NCBI RefSeq assembly: GCF_034353875.1
Contig: NZ_CP133784.1
Span: forward strand, 3,438,501-3,502,500
DNA from: Pseudomonas sp. MH9.2
GTDB lineage: Bacteria; Pseudomonadota; Gammaproteobacteria; Pseudomonadales; Pseudomonadaceae
Length of the DNA: 64,000 bases
Direction of reading: 5' to 3'
Of this stretch, positions 31,957-40,008 are shown one piece after another; the stretch's first letter is position 1, and each line of letters starts with the position of its first letter. Both the position numbers and the translations under genes were made by a program. The notes beneath the pieces are model-generated. The model was not told the origin of the DNA. It saw nothing but the letters and a program-made list of their open reading frames with translations, and did no database searches.

Positions 31957-32395
31957 TTGAGGCACCCTCCGGTTCGACGGCCAGCAGGAAGGCGCGGACG
32001 GCGGCGGTCTGCTCAGGCGTCAGGCTAAGAATCTGGCGGGGTGTTTCGATGGTTAGCGAGTTTTCCAGCGTCATAACTAAGCGAAAGGATTTTGCCCTTG
32101 ATCTATGGGCGGCGCGCTCGGTTCGTTCAGCTTTGCGTGCCGCGCTTGGGTCGTCACCGGCTTTCAGTAGGGCGCGTGCTTCGTCCCTAGCCTTGATCGC
32201 TTGCGCAAGTGTGACTCCGGGGTAGGCGCCCATGCTCAAGCTTTTTGCTACCCCATCCAGGCGATAGCGGAATCGCCACAGTTTCGAGCCTGTGGGATTG
32301 ACCAGCAGGTAAAGCCCTTGGCCGATAGTTGTTTTGTACGGCCTTGCCTTGGGCTGTAGTGCGGCAAGCGTTTTTCCGTCGGGCGCTGCGTCCAT
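31943..32395 (-). CDS. Free-standing integrase N-terminal (DUF4102) domain protein
   Basis: A 150-residue protein. Residues 15-95 (RPYKTTIGQGLYLLVNPTGSKLWRFRYRLDGVAKSLSMGAYPGVTLAQAIKARDEARALLKAG) match the DUF4102 domain at the start of the neighbouring integrase; the last 50 residues are different, and there is no catalytic domain. The stop overlaps the integrase start by 14 bases. It may be a remnant of an older integrase, but the intact frame and coupling also fit a functional arm-site competitor or directionality protein. Confidence 0.7.
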   Translation of the reverse strand: MDAAPDGKTLAALQPKARPYKTTIGQGLYLLVNPTGSKLWRFRYRLDGVAKSLSMGAYPGVTLAQAIKARDEARALLKAGDDPSAARKAERTERAAHRSRAKSFRLVMTLENSLTIETPRQILSLTPEQTAAVRAFLLAVEPEGASNAAY

Positions 32396-32493
32396 TCTGG
32401 GGGCCTATTTTTCGACCGAACTGATAGGCCACCAATTAAGCCCCCATTTGTTTGGGCTTACAAGGGGCCGCTCGGGAATCATAGGCAACAAAA

Positions 32494-32512
32494 AACCCGC
32501 ACTAGGCGGGTT
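32494..32512 (-). terminator. Element-borne terminator behind tRNA-Phe
   Basis: Inverted repeat AACCCGC/GCGGGTT (32494-32500, 32506-32512); on the minus strand it is followed by six T's. It lies 47 bp behind the tRNA and replaces the chromosomal terminator now at 15235. Confidence 0.75.
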
Positions 32513-32536
32513 GTCTGTGGGCTTTCAGGTGTTTTT

Positions 32537-32565
32537 GGCACCACCTGAAAACGAAAGGTGGTGCC
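32537..32565. promoter_or_regulatory. Inverted repeat over the attR junction
   Basis: GGCACCACCT (32537-32546) and AGGTGGTGCC (32556-32565), nine bases apart; the right arm covers the CCA end of tRNA-Phe. Probably part of the integrase-binding core. Confidence 0.6.
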
Positions 32566-32634
32566 CAGAGACGGAATCGAACCGCCGACACGGGGATTTT
32601 CAATCCCCTGCTCTACCGACTGAGCTATCTGGGC
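32559..32634 (-). tRNA. tRNA-Phe (anticodon GAA), integration site
   Basis: Complete 76-base tRNA on the complement: acceptor GCCCAGA with its 3' partner TCTGGGC, discriminator A and encoded CCA; anticodon loop reads TTGAAAA with GAA; T-loop GTTCGATTC. Its 3' half (32565-32583) is repeated at 15284-15302. The element restores the tRNA end on integration, so the gene stays functional. Confidence 0.95.
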
Positions 32635-32735
32635 AACGGGGCGCATTAGACTTGTTTTTCAGGGGGTCGTCAAGCGTGTTGTTAAAAAAATTTCAGTTAT
32701 TACCGTCGCTTACGACCCTTACCTGCTGGAAACGC

Positions 32736-33008
32736 TTATTTCTCTGGGGGAACGTAGCCTTCGGCCTGGGCGTATTCTTCGCCGGACAGGTACTTGTCCA
32801 TCTCGCCCTGGATGAATTTGCGGTCGTCGATGTTCATCATGTTCAGGCGACGTTCGTTGATCAGTAGCGTCTGGTGTTTCTGCCAGTCGCCCCAGGCTTT
32901 TAGTGAGACGTGGTTGAAGATATCTTCGCCTTTGGCACCTGGGTACGGAGGGCGCTCAAGGCCTGGCAGTTCTTCTTTGTACTTGCGGCACATTACGGTG
33001 CGGGTCAT
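32736..33008 (-). CDS. yggX: Fe(II)-trafficking protein YggX
   Basis: A 90-residue protein that matches YggX along its whole length: [24 protein letters not shown], then the helical [14 protein letters not shown] and the C-terminal [13 protein letters not shown]. The single conserved cysteine (C7) is present. YggX protects iron-sulfur clusters against oxidants. It overlaps mutY by four bases; since MutY carries a 4Fe-4S cluster, their pairing is functionally sensible and is conserved in gamma-proteobacteria. Confidence 0.95.
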   Translation of the reverse strand: MTRTVMCRKYKEELPGLERPPYPGAKGEDIFNHVSLKAWGDWQKHQTLLINERRLNMMNIDDRKFIQGEMDKYLSGEEYAQAEGYVPPEK

Positions 33009-34072
33009 GACAACTCTCCTGCGTTCAATACGTCGGCTGCGCGTTTCAACAGCTTCTTCACCGGGGCAGCAAGGCCCAGGCGCGGTGGGGTGGCGAGGTT
33101 ATACCAGAGCCAGTCGGCCTCGGCCACGTGGTGGCTGGACTCTTCGACCTGTATCAGCCACGGCTCGATGCTCAGTTGGAAGTGGCTGAAGGTGTGGATC
33201 AGGCCTGGCAGTTCGTGGTGGTTGCCCAGTTCCAGGGCATGTTGATTCGCCAGATGCTCCAGATCGCTGAAGTGATCCAGCTCCGGCAGGCTCCACAAGC
33301 CGCCCCAGAGCCCCGTGGACGGGCGCCGGTAAAGCAGAATGGCGCCGTCGCGGTTGGCGAGCATCGGCATCAGCGTGCGCTTCTGTGGGATGGTTTTACG
33401 CGGCTTGGGGATCGGGTAGCGAGTCTCCAGCCCGAGCAGGTGCGCTTCACAGCCTTTTTCCAGGGGGCAGAGCAGGCAGCTCGGTTTGCTCCGGGTGCAC
33501 AGGGTCGCGCCCAGGTCCATCATCGCCTGGGTGTAGTGATTGACCCGTGACTGCGGGGTAAAACACTCAGCCGTGGCCCATAGCTGTTTGGCGACCTTCG
33601 GCTCGCCGGGGTAGCCCTCCTGGGCGGTGTAGCGCGCCAGAACGCGTTTGACGTTGCCGTCGAGGATCGGCGCACGCAGGCCCATGCTCAGGCTGGCGAT
33701 TGCACCGGCGGTAGAAAGACCGATCCCCGGCAGTTCTGTGAGCTGTTCGACATTGCGGGGAAACTCGCTGCCGTGGTCTGCCACGACGATTTTTGCAGTC
33801 TTCTGCAAGTTGCGTGCGCGGGTGTAGTAGCCCAGCCCGGTCCACAGGTGAAGTACTTCGTCCTCCGGCGCGTCGGCCAGGGCCTGGACCGTCGGCAGCG
33901 CATCCATGAACCGGTCAAAGTAATTGAGCACGGTACTGACTTGGGTCTGCTGCAACATGATCTCCGAAACCCACACCCGGTACGGCGTGATGCCCTGTTG
34001 CCAAGGCAAGTCATGCCGACCGTGACGCTCATACCATTCCAGTACGGCCGCTGAAAACTGCTCGGGTTTCAT
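33005..34072 (-). CDS. mutY: A/G-specific adenine glycosylase MutY
   Basis: A 355-residue base-excision repair enzyme that removes adenine opposite 8-oxoguanine. Catalytic E37 (SEIMLQQTQ), the helix-hairpin-helix [12 protein letters not shown] (113-124) with D137 ([12 protein letters not shown]), and the cluster cysteines C-x6-C-x2-C-x5-C (from [17 protein letters not shown]) are intact. The C-terminal NUDIX-like domain that recognises 8-oxoG is present from about residue 225. It overlaps yggX downstream and the AsmA gene upstream by four bases each, forming one operon. Confidence 0.95.
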   Translation of the reverse strand: MKPEQFSAAVLEWYERHGRHDLPWQQGITPYRVWVSEIMLQQTQVSTVLNYFDRFMDALPTVQALADAPEDEVLHLWTGLGYYTRARNLQKTAKIVVADHGSEFPRNVEQLTELPGIGLSTAGAIASLSMGLRAPILDGNVKRVLARYTAQEGYPGEPKVAKQLWATAECFTPQSRVNHYTQAMMDLGATLCTRSKPSCLLCPLEKGCEAHLLGLETRYPIPKPRKTIPQKRTLMPMLANRDGAILLYRRPSTGLWGGLWSLPELDHFSDLEHLANQHALELGNHHELPGLIHTFSHFQLSIEPWLIQVEESSHHVAEADWLWYNLATPPRLGLAAPVKKLLKRAADVLNAGELS

Positions 34073-36300
34073 CGATTGAACAGACCTTTGAGGGCGTCTT
34101 TGAGTTGTGGGCTGACTTTATCGCCGAGCTTGTCTTCGATTTTCTGCTGGAGCTTGTCGCCGGCCAGTTTCGCCGCGACTTGGCCCAGTTTTTCGTTGTC
34201 CAGGCGGCAGGCTTTGGCGCCCAGTTCCAAAGGACCACGGCAGCGCACGGGCCATTCGATGCCGGCGTAGCGTTCGTTGACCTGACACGCTGGGTCGGGC
34301 ATGTCGCTCTTGTCGCCTTCGATGATGATGGCGATGCGGTAATCCATGCCCAGAACGCGCAGGTCTACGTCACCATCGCCTTTGACCGTGAGCCCCGGAA
34401 TGCCCACTTTGAGGTCCGGGTTACTGGCGACACCGTTATGAAAGACCAGATTGCCGTTGAGCTGCTGGAACGGGGTGTCCTTGCCGCGCGGTTCGCTGTC
34501 GAGGGTTTTGCGGTTGAGCTTGGCAATGCCCTGGCAAAGCTGTTGTTCCAGGTTGGCGTTGACCAGCACGCCGTCGTTGAGCATGAAGCTGGCGGTGCCG
34601 TTGAGTCCGTCGATCAGGACTTTTTCGCTGTTGCCTTTGCTGGTCAGGTCGCTGCTCAAGGTCAGCAGGCCTTTGACCGGCGGCGTTTGGTCCTTGCTCT
34701 GGATGAAGCGTTCGACCGGCACTTTGGCGATGTGGGTTTGCACGCGCATCAGCGGAATGTCCGGGCGCACGTCAAGGTTGCCTTTGACTTCGAAATTGCC
34801 GTTGTAGAGATCGCCACGCAGGCTTTCGAGGGTGATCTGCCCGGCCTGGGCCTGGGTTTTGAGTACGGCATTCTGGATCGGCAGCTTGTTGAGGGTCAGC
34901 GTGCCGAAGTTGAGATCAGCCTGGACATCGAGTGTGCGCATGCGCTCCAGCGGCAGTAGCTGGGTGTTGCTCCATGCGCCTTGCGTCGGCGCGTTCGGCA
35001 GCGGGGTTGTGCCGCCACTCGCTGCAAAGGCCTGGCTTTGGGTGCTCTCAACTTCGGATTTACGTGCTGCGCCAGCGCTTTTGGCGGCTTCGGACTTGCC
35101 CGGGCGATAGCGATCAGCGTCGAAGGTGTCACCCTTGAGCTGGACGCGTAGCGCCTGTTTGGCGAAGTCGTCGACGGCAAGGCGTCCGGTGAAGGTGCTG
35201 TCGTCGACCTTCAGGTTGAGGTCTTCGAAGGCCACGCTGGTCGGGTTACCGGTGAGGCGGCTGACCATTTCGAACTTGTTCAGGCTGCCTGCGGCCATCT
35301 CGGGTACCGGTTGACCGATACCTTCGAGGAAATCGTGCAGGTTGAACTGCGCGATGGACAGGCCGCCACTGAGCTGTGGTGTCTTGTCCAGGTCGCGAAC
35401 GTGCAGTTCGCCCAAGGCGCGCAGTTGGTTGGCTGAGAGCTTCAAGCCGTTCCACTCCGCGACGTTGGCTGCCAGGTCCACCAGCAGTTGCCCTTGTGCA
35501 GCAAAGGTCAGGGTTTTCCCGTCCAGCGGTTCGCCCGATGCTTCGCCGGACAGGCGCATGTCTTCGAATTGGTAGCGTTTGAGCACACGATCGAAGCGCA
35601 GTTGCCCGGCCAGTTCGGTCTTGGCGCGGATCACCGGCTGGTTAGTGCTGAAGAAGGCGGTGAGTTTGACCGGGATGTTGGTCCCTTCATGCACTGCGCC
35701 GGTACTCAGTTGAATGCTTTCGGCACTGAATTGCCGACCATTCTTGGCATCGTTGAAGTCGATGCGCGCGTTGTTGACGGTCAGGCTGTCGATGTCCAGT
35801 TTGATCGGTTGCGAGGTTTTTTCCGGCGTTGTTGCCGTGCCTTGTGCAGTCTGACCGGCTGCGCCTGGTTCAACCGGGGGCGGCGTTGCGGGCTGTGCCG
35901 GACGCCCAATGTCCTCCCAGTTGCCATGGCCATTTTCGTCGCGGTTCAGCGTCAGGTTGAGGCCTTCGACCCGAACATCGCTCATCTGCACTTCGCGGCG
36001 CAATAGCGGCAGGACGCGCACGGAGAGCCCGAGCATCTGCAGGTCGGCAAAGGGTTTGGTGGGGGCGGTCAGGGTCGCCACGCTGGCGTCATGCAACTCC
36101 AACCCAAGCCAGGGGAACAGGCTCCAGCCGATGTCGCCGTTGAGTGTCAGCTCTAGGTGGGCCTTGTCGCGTGCCAGCTGGCGAATCTCGTCTTTATAGT
36201 CGTTGGGATCAAACAGATGGCTCAGAGCAAAGCCCAGAGCCACGATGATCAGCAACAGCCCGAGAATAACCAGACCCAGGATTTTGCCGAACGCTTTCAT
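34069..36300 (-). CDS. AsmA-family protein
   Basis: A 743-residue envelope protein. An N-terminal membrane helix (LGLVILGLLLIIVALGFALSHLF) is followed by the AsmA N-terminal block (LGLELHDASVATLTAPTKPFADLQMLGLSVRVLPLL), a long beta-rich region with a Pro/Ala-rich linker, and the C-terminal AsmA domain (GTASFMLNDGVLVNANLEQQLCQGIAKLNRKTL). AsmA-like proteins are thought to bridge inner and outer membranes and carry phospholipids. First gene of the asmA-mutY-yggX operon. Confidence 0.9.
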   Translation of the reverse strand: MKAFGKILGLVILGLLLIIVALGFALSHLFDPNDYKDEIRQLARDKAHLELTLNGDIGWSLFPWLGLELHDASVATLTAPTKPFADLQMLGLSVRVLPLLRREVQMSDVRVEGLNLTLNRDENGHGNWEDIGRPAQPATPPPVEPGAAGQTAQGTATTPEKTSQPIKLDIDSLTVNNARIDFNDAKNGRQFSAESIQLSTGAVHEGTNIPVKLTAFFSTNQPVIRAKTELAGQLRFDRVLKRYQFEDMRLSGEASGEPLDGKTLTFAAQGQLLVDLAANVAEWNGLKLSANQLRALGELHVRDLDKTPQLSGGLSIAQFNLHDFLEGIGQPVPEMAAGSLNKFEMVSRLTGNPTSVAFEDLNLKVDDSTFTGRLAVDDFAKQALRVQLKGDTFDADRYRPGKSEAAKSAGAARKSEVESTQSQAFAASGGTTPLPNAPTQGAWSNTQLLPLERMRTLDVQADLNFGTLTLNKLPIQNAVLKTQAQAGQITLESLRGDLYNGNFEVKGNLDVRPDIPLMRVQTHIAKVPVERFIQSKDQTPPVKGLLTLSSDLTSKGNSEKVLIDGLNGTASFMLNDGVLVNANLEQQLCQGIAKLNRKTLDSEPRGKDTPFQQLNGNLVFHNGVASNPDLKVGIPGLTVKGDGDVDLRVLGMDYRIAIIIEGDKSDMPDPACQVNERYAGIEWPVRCRGPLELGAKACRLDNEKLGQVAAKLAGDKLQQKIEDKLGDKVSPQLKDALKGLFNR

Positions 36301-36393
36301 GGGCGAGTCCTTGTAATTGAATCATTCAAAATTTAGCCCGCGAGTATAGCCTCCACAAACAGTAACCGGGCTGCCGATGCCTCCGGGTGTGAC

Positions 36394-36810
36394 TTACCCT
36401 TGGTTCAGGGCCTGTTGCGCGTCCAGTTGCAAGTCGAGTTTAGCCGCCAGCGCCTGAGCCTCCAGTTGTCCGACTGGCGCCAGCAGGCGTAGTTCACAAC
36501 CCGCCTCATGAGCCATTCTTTGCGCCTCGACCAGCAAGCGTTCGGCCACCCCCCGGCGCCGGGTGAGCTTGCGTACGCACAGCTGCGACAGGTGCCAGAC
36601 GTTGCCCTGGCGTTGCACGCGAGCGGCACCCAACAGGCGGTCATTGAACCGAGCAGCCAGCAAGCTGCCGTTGCTCAGGCCTGCGGTGATCAACGCCTGA
36701 CTATCGCCAAACGGTGCAAGCAGCCACTCCGGTGCATCGCGGTAAATCTTCTGCAGATCTTCCTGATCCTGATAGGAGGCTGAATGTACGGACTCAATGA
36801 CGATGGGCAT
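36394..36810 (-). CDS. panM: PanM/PanZ-type GNAT acetyltransferase-like protein
   Basis: A 138-residue GNAT-fold protein. The acetyl-CoA binding loop TRRRGVAERLLVEAQRMAHEAG and the preceding LSQLCVRKLTRR strand are clear; the N-terminus (SYQDQEDLQKIYRDAPEWL, SLLAARFNDRLLGAARV) matches the PanM/PanZ family that triggers PanD self-cleavage in coenzyme A synthesis. ATG 36810 follows AGGAAAC. It is separated from the AsmA gene by 93 bp. The assignment within GNATs is probable, not certain. Confidence 0.65.
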   Translation of the reverse strand: MPIVIESVHSASYQDQEDLQKIYRDAPEWLLAPFGDSQALITAGLSNGSLLAARFNDRLLGAARVQRQGNVWHLSQLCVRKLTRRRGVAERLLVEAQRMAHEAGCELRLLAPVGQLEAQALAAKLDLQLDAQQALNQG

Positions 36811-37065
36811 TACGTTTCCTCGATCAAGCGTGAGTGGTGTAGAGCGTAGTGGCATTAGGGCCAGACAGCGCGAATAAAGGTGCTGGCATATAGCCTTCCT
36901 TAGAGGCCGTGATGGTACCCTCTGGGCCATCGTCAGTCCTCCTGCGTCTTTTTGTCACGTCTGGGGGATCTCTGCCGATAAGACAAGCGTTGCCTGCGTG
37001 CATGGAAGGTTGTGGGTGAAACACGTAATTGCCTTGCGAGCTACATCCAATCCGGGGAAATAATA

Positions 37066-38727
37066 ATGAACACACACGCTACGCTGAGCGGCATTGTCGC
37101 GCAGCCCGCGTTCTTGTCCAAAGAACGCATCATCGCCAAGCCCGGTTTCAACCGTTGGCTGGTACCCCCAGCAGCATTGGCCATCCATCTGTGCATCGGC
37201 ATGGCGTATGGTTTTTCGGTGTTCTGGTTGCCGCTGTCCAAAGCCATTGGCATGACCGCGCCGGTTGCTTGCGCGCCGAACATGAGCTTCCTGGCCCAGG
37301 TGTTTGCATCGGATTGCGACTGGCCGATTTCGATGCTGAGCTGGATTTTTACCCTGTTTTTCATCTTCCTGGGCTGTTCCGCAGCCATTTGGGGCGGCTG
37401 GCTGGAGCATTCCGGTCCGCGTAAGGCGGGCGTCGTTTCGGCGTTGTGCTGGTGCGGCGGGCTGGTGATTTCCGCGTTGGGTATTTATACCCACCAGATA
37501 TGGCTGATGTGGCTGGGCTCCGGTGTGATCGGCGGTATCGGCCTGGGGTTGGGCTATATCTCGCCAGTCTCGACGCTGATCAAGTGGTTCCCGGACAAGC
37601 GCGGCATGGCGACCGGCATGGCAATCATGGGTTTCGGTGGCGGGGCAATGGTCGGCGCACCGTTGGCTGCAGCCTTGATGGGCCATTTTGCTTCGCCCGC
37701 TGGTGCTGGTGTGTGGCAGAGCTTCCTGGTGATGGCGGCGATCTATTTTGTCTTCATGATCGGCGGTGCCCTGGGTTACCGCGTTCCACCGACCGGCTGG
37801 AAGCCTGAGGGTTGGACTGCTCCGGCAAAGAAAGCCAGCAACGCGATGATTACTCACCGCCATGTGCACGTTAGCGTGGCGTGGAAAACTCCGCAGTTCG
37901 CTCTGGTGTGGCTGGTGCTGTGCCTGAACGTGTCGGCGGGCATCGGCATCCTCGGCATGGCCTCGCCACTGCTGCAGGAAGTGTTCGCCGGTAAATTGCT
38001 CGGCAACGGTTTGGCGTATGGCCAACTGGACGCCGTTCAACTGGGGCAGATTGCTGCCATCGCTGCGGGTTTTACCGGTTTGCTGAGCTTGTTCAACATC
38101 GGTGGACGTTTCTTCTGGGCGACTTTTTCCGATTACATCGGCCGTAAAGCCACGTACTTCGTGTTCTTTTTTCTGGGCTTTTTGCTCTACGCGTCAGTGC
38201 CTTCGTTGAGTCACTTGGGCAGCATTGCACTGTTTGTGGCAGCGTTCTGCGTGGTTCTGTCGATGTACGGTGGTGGCTTTGCGACTGTTCCGGCTTATCT
38301 GGCGGATCTGTTTGGCACGCAAATGGTCGGCGCGATTCATGGTCGTCTGCTGACTGCCTGGGCTGCAGCGGGCGTATTGGGTCCGGTGTTGGTCACCTAC
38401 TTGCGTGAGTATCAGTTGAGCATCGGCGTTGCACGCGCTGACGCCTACGACATCACCCTGTACATCCTTGCGGGCCTACTGGTGCTGGGCTTTATCTGCA
38501 ACCTGCTGATTCGTCCGGTGGCCGATAAGCATTTCATGACTGACGAAGCGTTGGCTGTGGAGCAATCCTACGGTCACGATGCCGGTGCGGATCACACCAC
38601 CGTGCTGGAGTGGAAAGCTTCGCCTGCCAGCATGCCTCTGGTCGTCGCGGCCTGGTTGGCGGTAGGCATCCCGCTGACTTGGGGCGTGTGGGTCACCCTG
38701 CAAAAAACGGCCGTGTTGTTTCACTGA
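37066..38727 (+). CDS. OFA-type major facilitator transporter
   Basis: A 553-residue inner-membrane protein with about 12-14 hydrophobic helices. The first helix and following loop (LAIHLCIGMAYGFSVFWLPLS), and the central FNIGGRFFWATFSDYIGRKATYFVFF block, are typical of the oxalate/formate antiporter branch of the MFS. A long loop (about residues 245-285) and a C-terminal extension with two extra helices are present. Substrate is probably a small carboxylate; this is family-level inference. ATG 37066 follows GGGGAAA. Confidence 0.8.
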   Translation: MNTHATLSGIVAQPAFLSKERIIAKPGFNRWLVPPAALAIHLCIGMAYGFSVFWLPLSKAIGMTAPVACAPNMSFLAQVFASDCDWPISMLSWIFTLFFIFLGCSAAIWGGWLEHSGPRKAGVVSALCWCGGLVISALGIYTHQIWLMWLGSGVIGGIGLGLGYISPVSTLIKWFPDKRGMATGMAIMGFGGGAMVGAPLAAALMGHFASPAGAGVWQSFLVMAAIYFVFMIGGALGYRVPPTGWKPEGWTAPAKKASNAMITHRHVHVSVAWKTPQFALVWLVLCLNVSAGIGILGMASPLLQEVFAGKLLGNGLAYGQLDAVQLGQIAAIAAGFTGLLSLFNIGGRFFWATFSDYIGRKATYFVFFFLGFLLYASVPSLSHLGSIALFVAAFCVVLSMYGGGFATVPAYLADLFGTQMVGAIHGRLLTAWAAAGVLGPVLVTYLREYQLSIGVARADAYDITLYILAGLLVLGFICNLLIRPVADKHFMTDEALAVEQSYGHDAGADHTTVLEWKASPASMPLVVAAWLAVGIPLTWGVWVTLQKTAVLFH

Positions 38728-38751
38728 CAGCCGACTGTAAACGCGCGTTTG

Positions 38752-38781
38752 TGTGGCACGGGTGTTGATTTAAGTGCCACA
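38752..38781. other. Hairpin between the transporter and the T6SS island
   Basis: TGTGGCAC (38752-38759) and GTGCCACA (38774-38781) with a 14-base loop, between convergent genes; no T tract. Confidence 0.4.
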
Positions 38782-38828
38782 TGAACGTCTGGGGGATGAT
38801 GCAGGCGTTGGTTTCAGAGTAACCATAA

Positions 38829-39965
38829 TTACGCGCTACGCCTCCCCGACTTCTCGGCGCGATAAACCTCGGCGAAAATATCGGTGATCGGGCGTTGTGG
38901 ATGACGTGTGTGCAGCGCCCGGACCTGAGCGCTCATCCGCAGCAACTCGGGGCTGGGCTTGGCCCATTGTTCTTTGGGCAGCGGTTCCGACCAGTCGCGC
39001 ATCGCCTCTGGCAGCGCTTGACGAGCCATGCGTTTGACCCGGCCAACCTCCCACTCAGTCAGGTAAAACGGCAAGGTCCAGAAGGTCATGACGTGAAACA
39101 GGTACCAGAAAAAGCCATAGACCCAGCCGCGCTGCTTGTCGCGAATCTCCTGATGCAGGCGAGCGCGGGCGTTGCGGAAGGTGTGCAGGCCTTCGTGGGG
39201 TGGATCGTCGGGACCTTGTAGATCGAGCGGGTCGGTGATCTCTTTCAGGGTGTGGACTTCGTACTCCATGTACGCGCGGATGGCCTCCCAGTTGCTGATG
39301 GCGATGGGCAGTGCGGGGCAGACGAACTCCAAGGTAAAACGCTCGCCGCTGGCCTCATGGTAAAAACCCACGCCCATGCCGTATTGACGTTGGACGCCGT
39401 ATTGATTGGCGCCCTGGGCTTGAATCACCCAGGCGGTGACCGATTCCCAAGGCACGATCACGGGTTCGCTTTCGCCGTTGGGGACGAAGCAGACTTCACG
39501 GCGTTGACGGTTGAAACGCGTGGGGATGACTTCTTCGTATTTGTTGTGGACGTAGAACCAGATAAGGAGGGTCGTGGCGAGTGCACAAAGGCTGACTCCC
39601 ACAGTCAACCCCCAGCTAACTCGGTGCGTTCCAACGACCACTGCCCAAGCCTCGGATGAGCCAGCGCCGACCGACATAGCAATCAGCCCCAAAATCAGCG
39701 GCAATACAAAGCTGGCCGCGACAAAACAATTAAAAGGGCCACCCAAGGTGACCTGCCATGAAAAAGCTTCCGGCCACCCCAATCCAAAATCCAAATACAC
39801 ATCGTTAAGTTCTCCCACATAGGGACATTGCGGCGGCAGCTGTGTAGGTAAAGGCAGTGGGGCCAGATAGGTAATACGACCGCTGGGAAACGGTTCCACA
39901 TCACCCGCCTGCTTGGGTTGCTGAAGCTGCGGTTCGGGCAGAGTTATTTCAGGCGCCTTACTCAT
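38829..39965 (-). CDS. DUF6708 membrane protein, immunity-like copy 3
   Basis: A 378-residue protein, third and last of three tandem paralogues behind a T6SS effector. It has a conserved proline-rich N-terminus (LPEPQLQQPKQAGDVEPFPSGRITYLAPLPLP), two transmembrane helices in the first 140 residues, a long soluble part with the DUF6708 pattern (VIVPWESVTAWVIQAQG, LPIAISNWEAIRAYMEYEVH), and hydrophobic stretches near residue 300. It is probably an inner-membrane immunity protein. Compared with copies 1 and 2, most changes lie in the first membrane region (WPEAFSWQVTLGGPFNCFVAASFVLPL). Confidence 0.75.
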   Translation of the reverse strand: MSKAPEITLPEPQLQQPKQAGDVEPFPSGRITYLAPLPLPTQLPPQCPYVGELNDVYLDFGLGWPEAFSWQVTLGGPFNCFVAASFVLPLILGLIAMSVGAGSSEAWAVVVGTHRVSWGLTVGVSLCALATTLLIWFYVHNKYEEVIPTRFNRQRREVCFVPNGESEPVIVPWESVTAWVIQAQGANQYGVQRQYGMGVGFYHEASGERFTLEFVCPALPIAISNWEAIRAYMEYEVHTLKEITDPLDLQGPDDPPHEGLHTFRNARARLHQEIRDKQRGWVYGFFWYLFHVMTFWTLPFYLTEWEVGRVKRMARQALPEAMRDWSEPLPKEQWAKPSPELLRMSAQVRALHTRHPQRPITDIFAEVYRAEKSGRRSA

Positions 39966-40008
39966 CAGCGCCCTCCAGCTTTAGCGGGTCGGTATGACTG
40001 CCCATCAT
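39958..40008 (-). CDS. 16-codon remnant of the effector C-terminus (scar 2)
   Basis: Between immunity copies 2 and 3, a 16-codon frame (MMGSHTDPLKLEGADE) starts on the immunity stop (ATGA) and ends on the next immunity start (ATGAGTAA). Its last ten residues are the effector end DPL(T/K)LEGADE. It may serve as a translational bridge. Confidence 0.55.
   Translation of the reverse strand: MMGSHTDPLKLEGADE

Larger units (their letters stand above)
15284..32583. mobile_element. P4-like integrative element (satellite) in tRNA-Phe
   Basis: About 17.3 kb bounded by a 19-bp direct repeat of the tRNA-Phe 3' end. Content: P4-type integrase adjacent to the tRNA, AlpA, Rha, Ash-like, primase and helicase of the alpha type, a long minus-strand operon, two gpI-like tail assembly genes, and cargo at the distal end. 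Capsid, terminase, portal, lysis and most tail genes are missing, so it cannot build a virion and would depend on a helper if it is mobilised. No transposase is present. Confidence 0.85.

Noticed and set aside
36955..38040. 361-codon minus-strand frame opposite the MFS transporter
   Set aside because: The plus-strand transporter is unmistakable; the frame is rich in His/Gln/Arg as typical of antisense reading.
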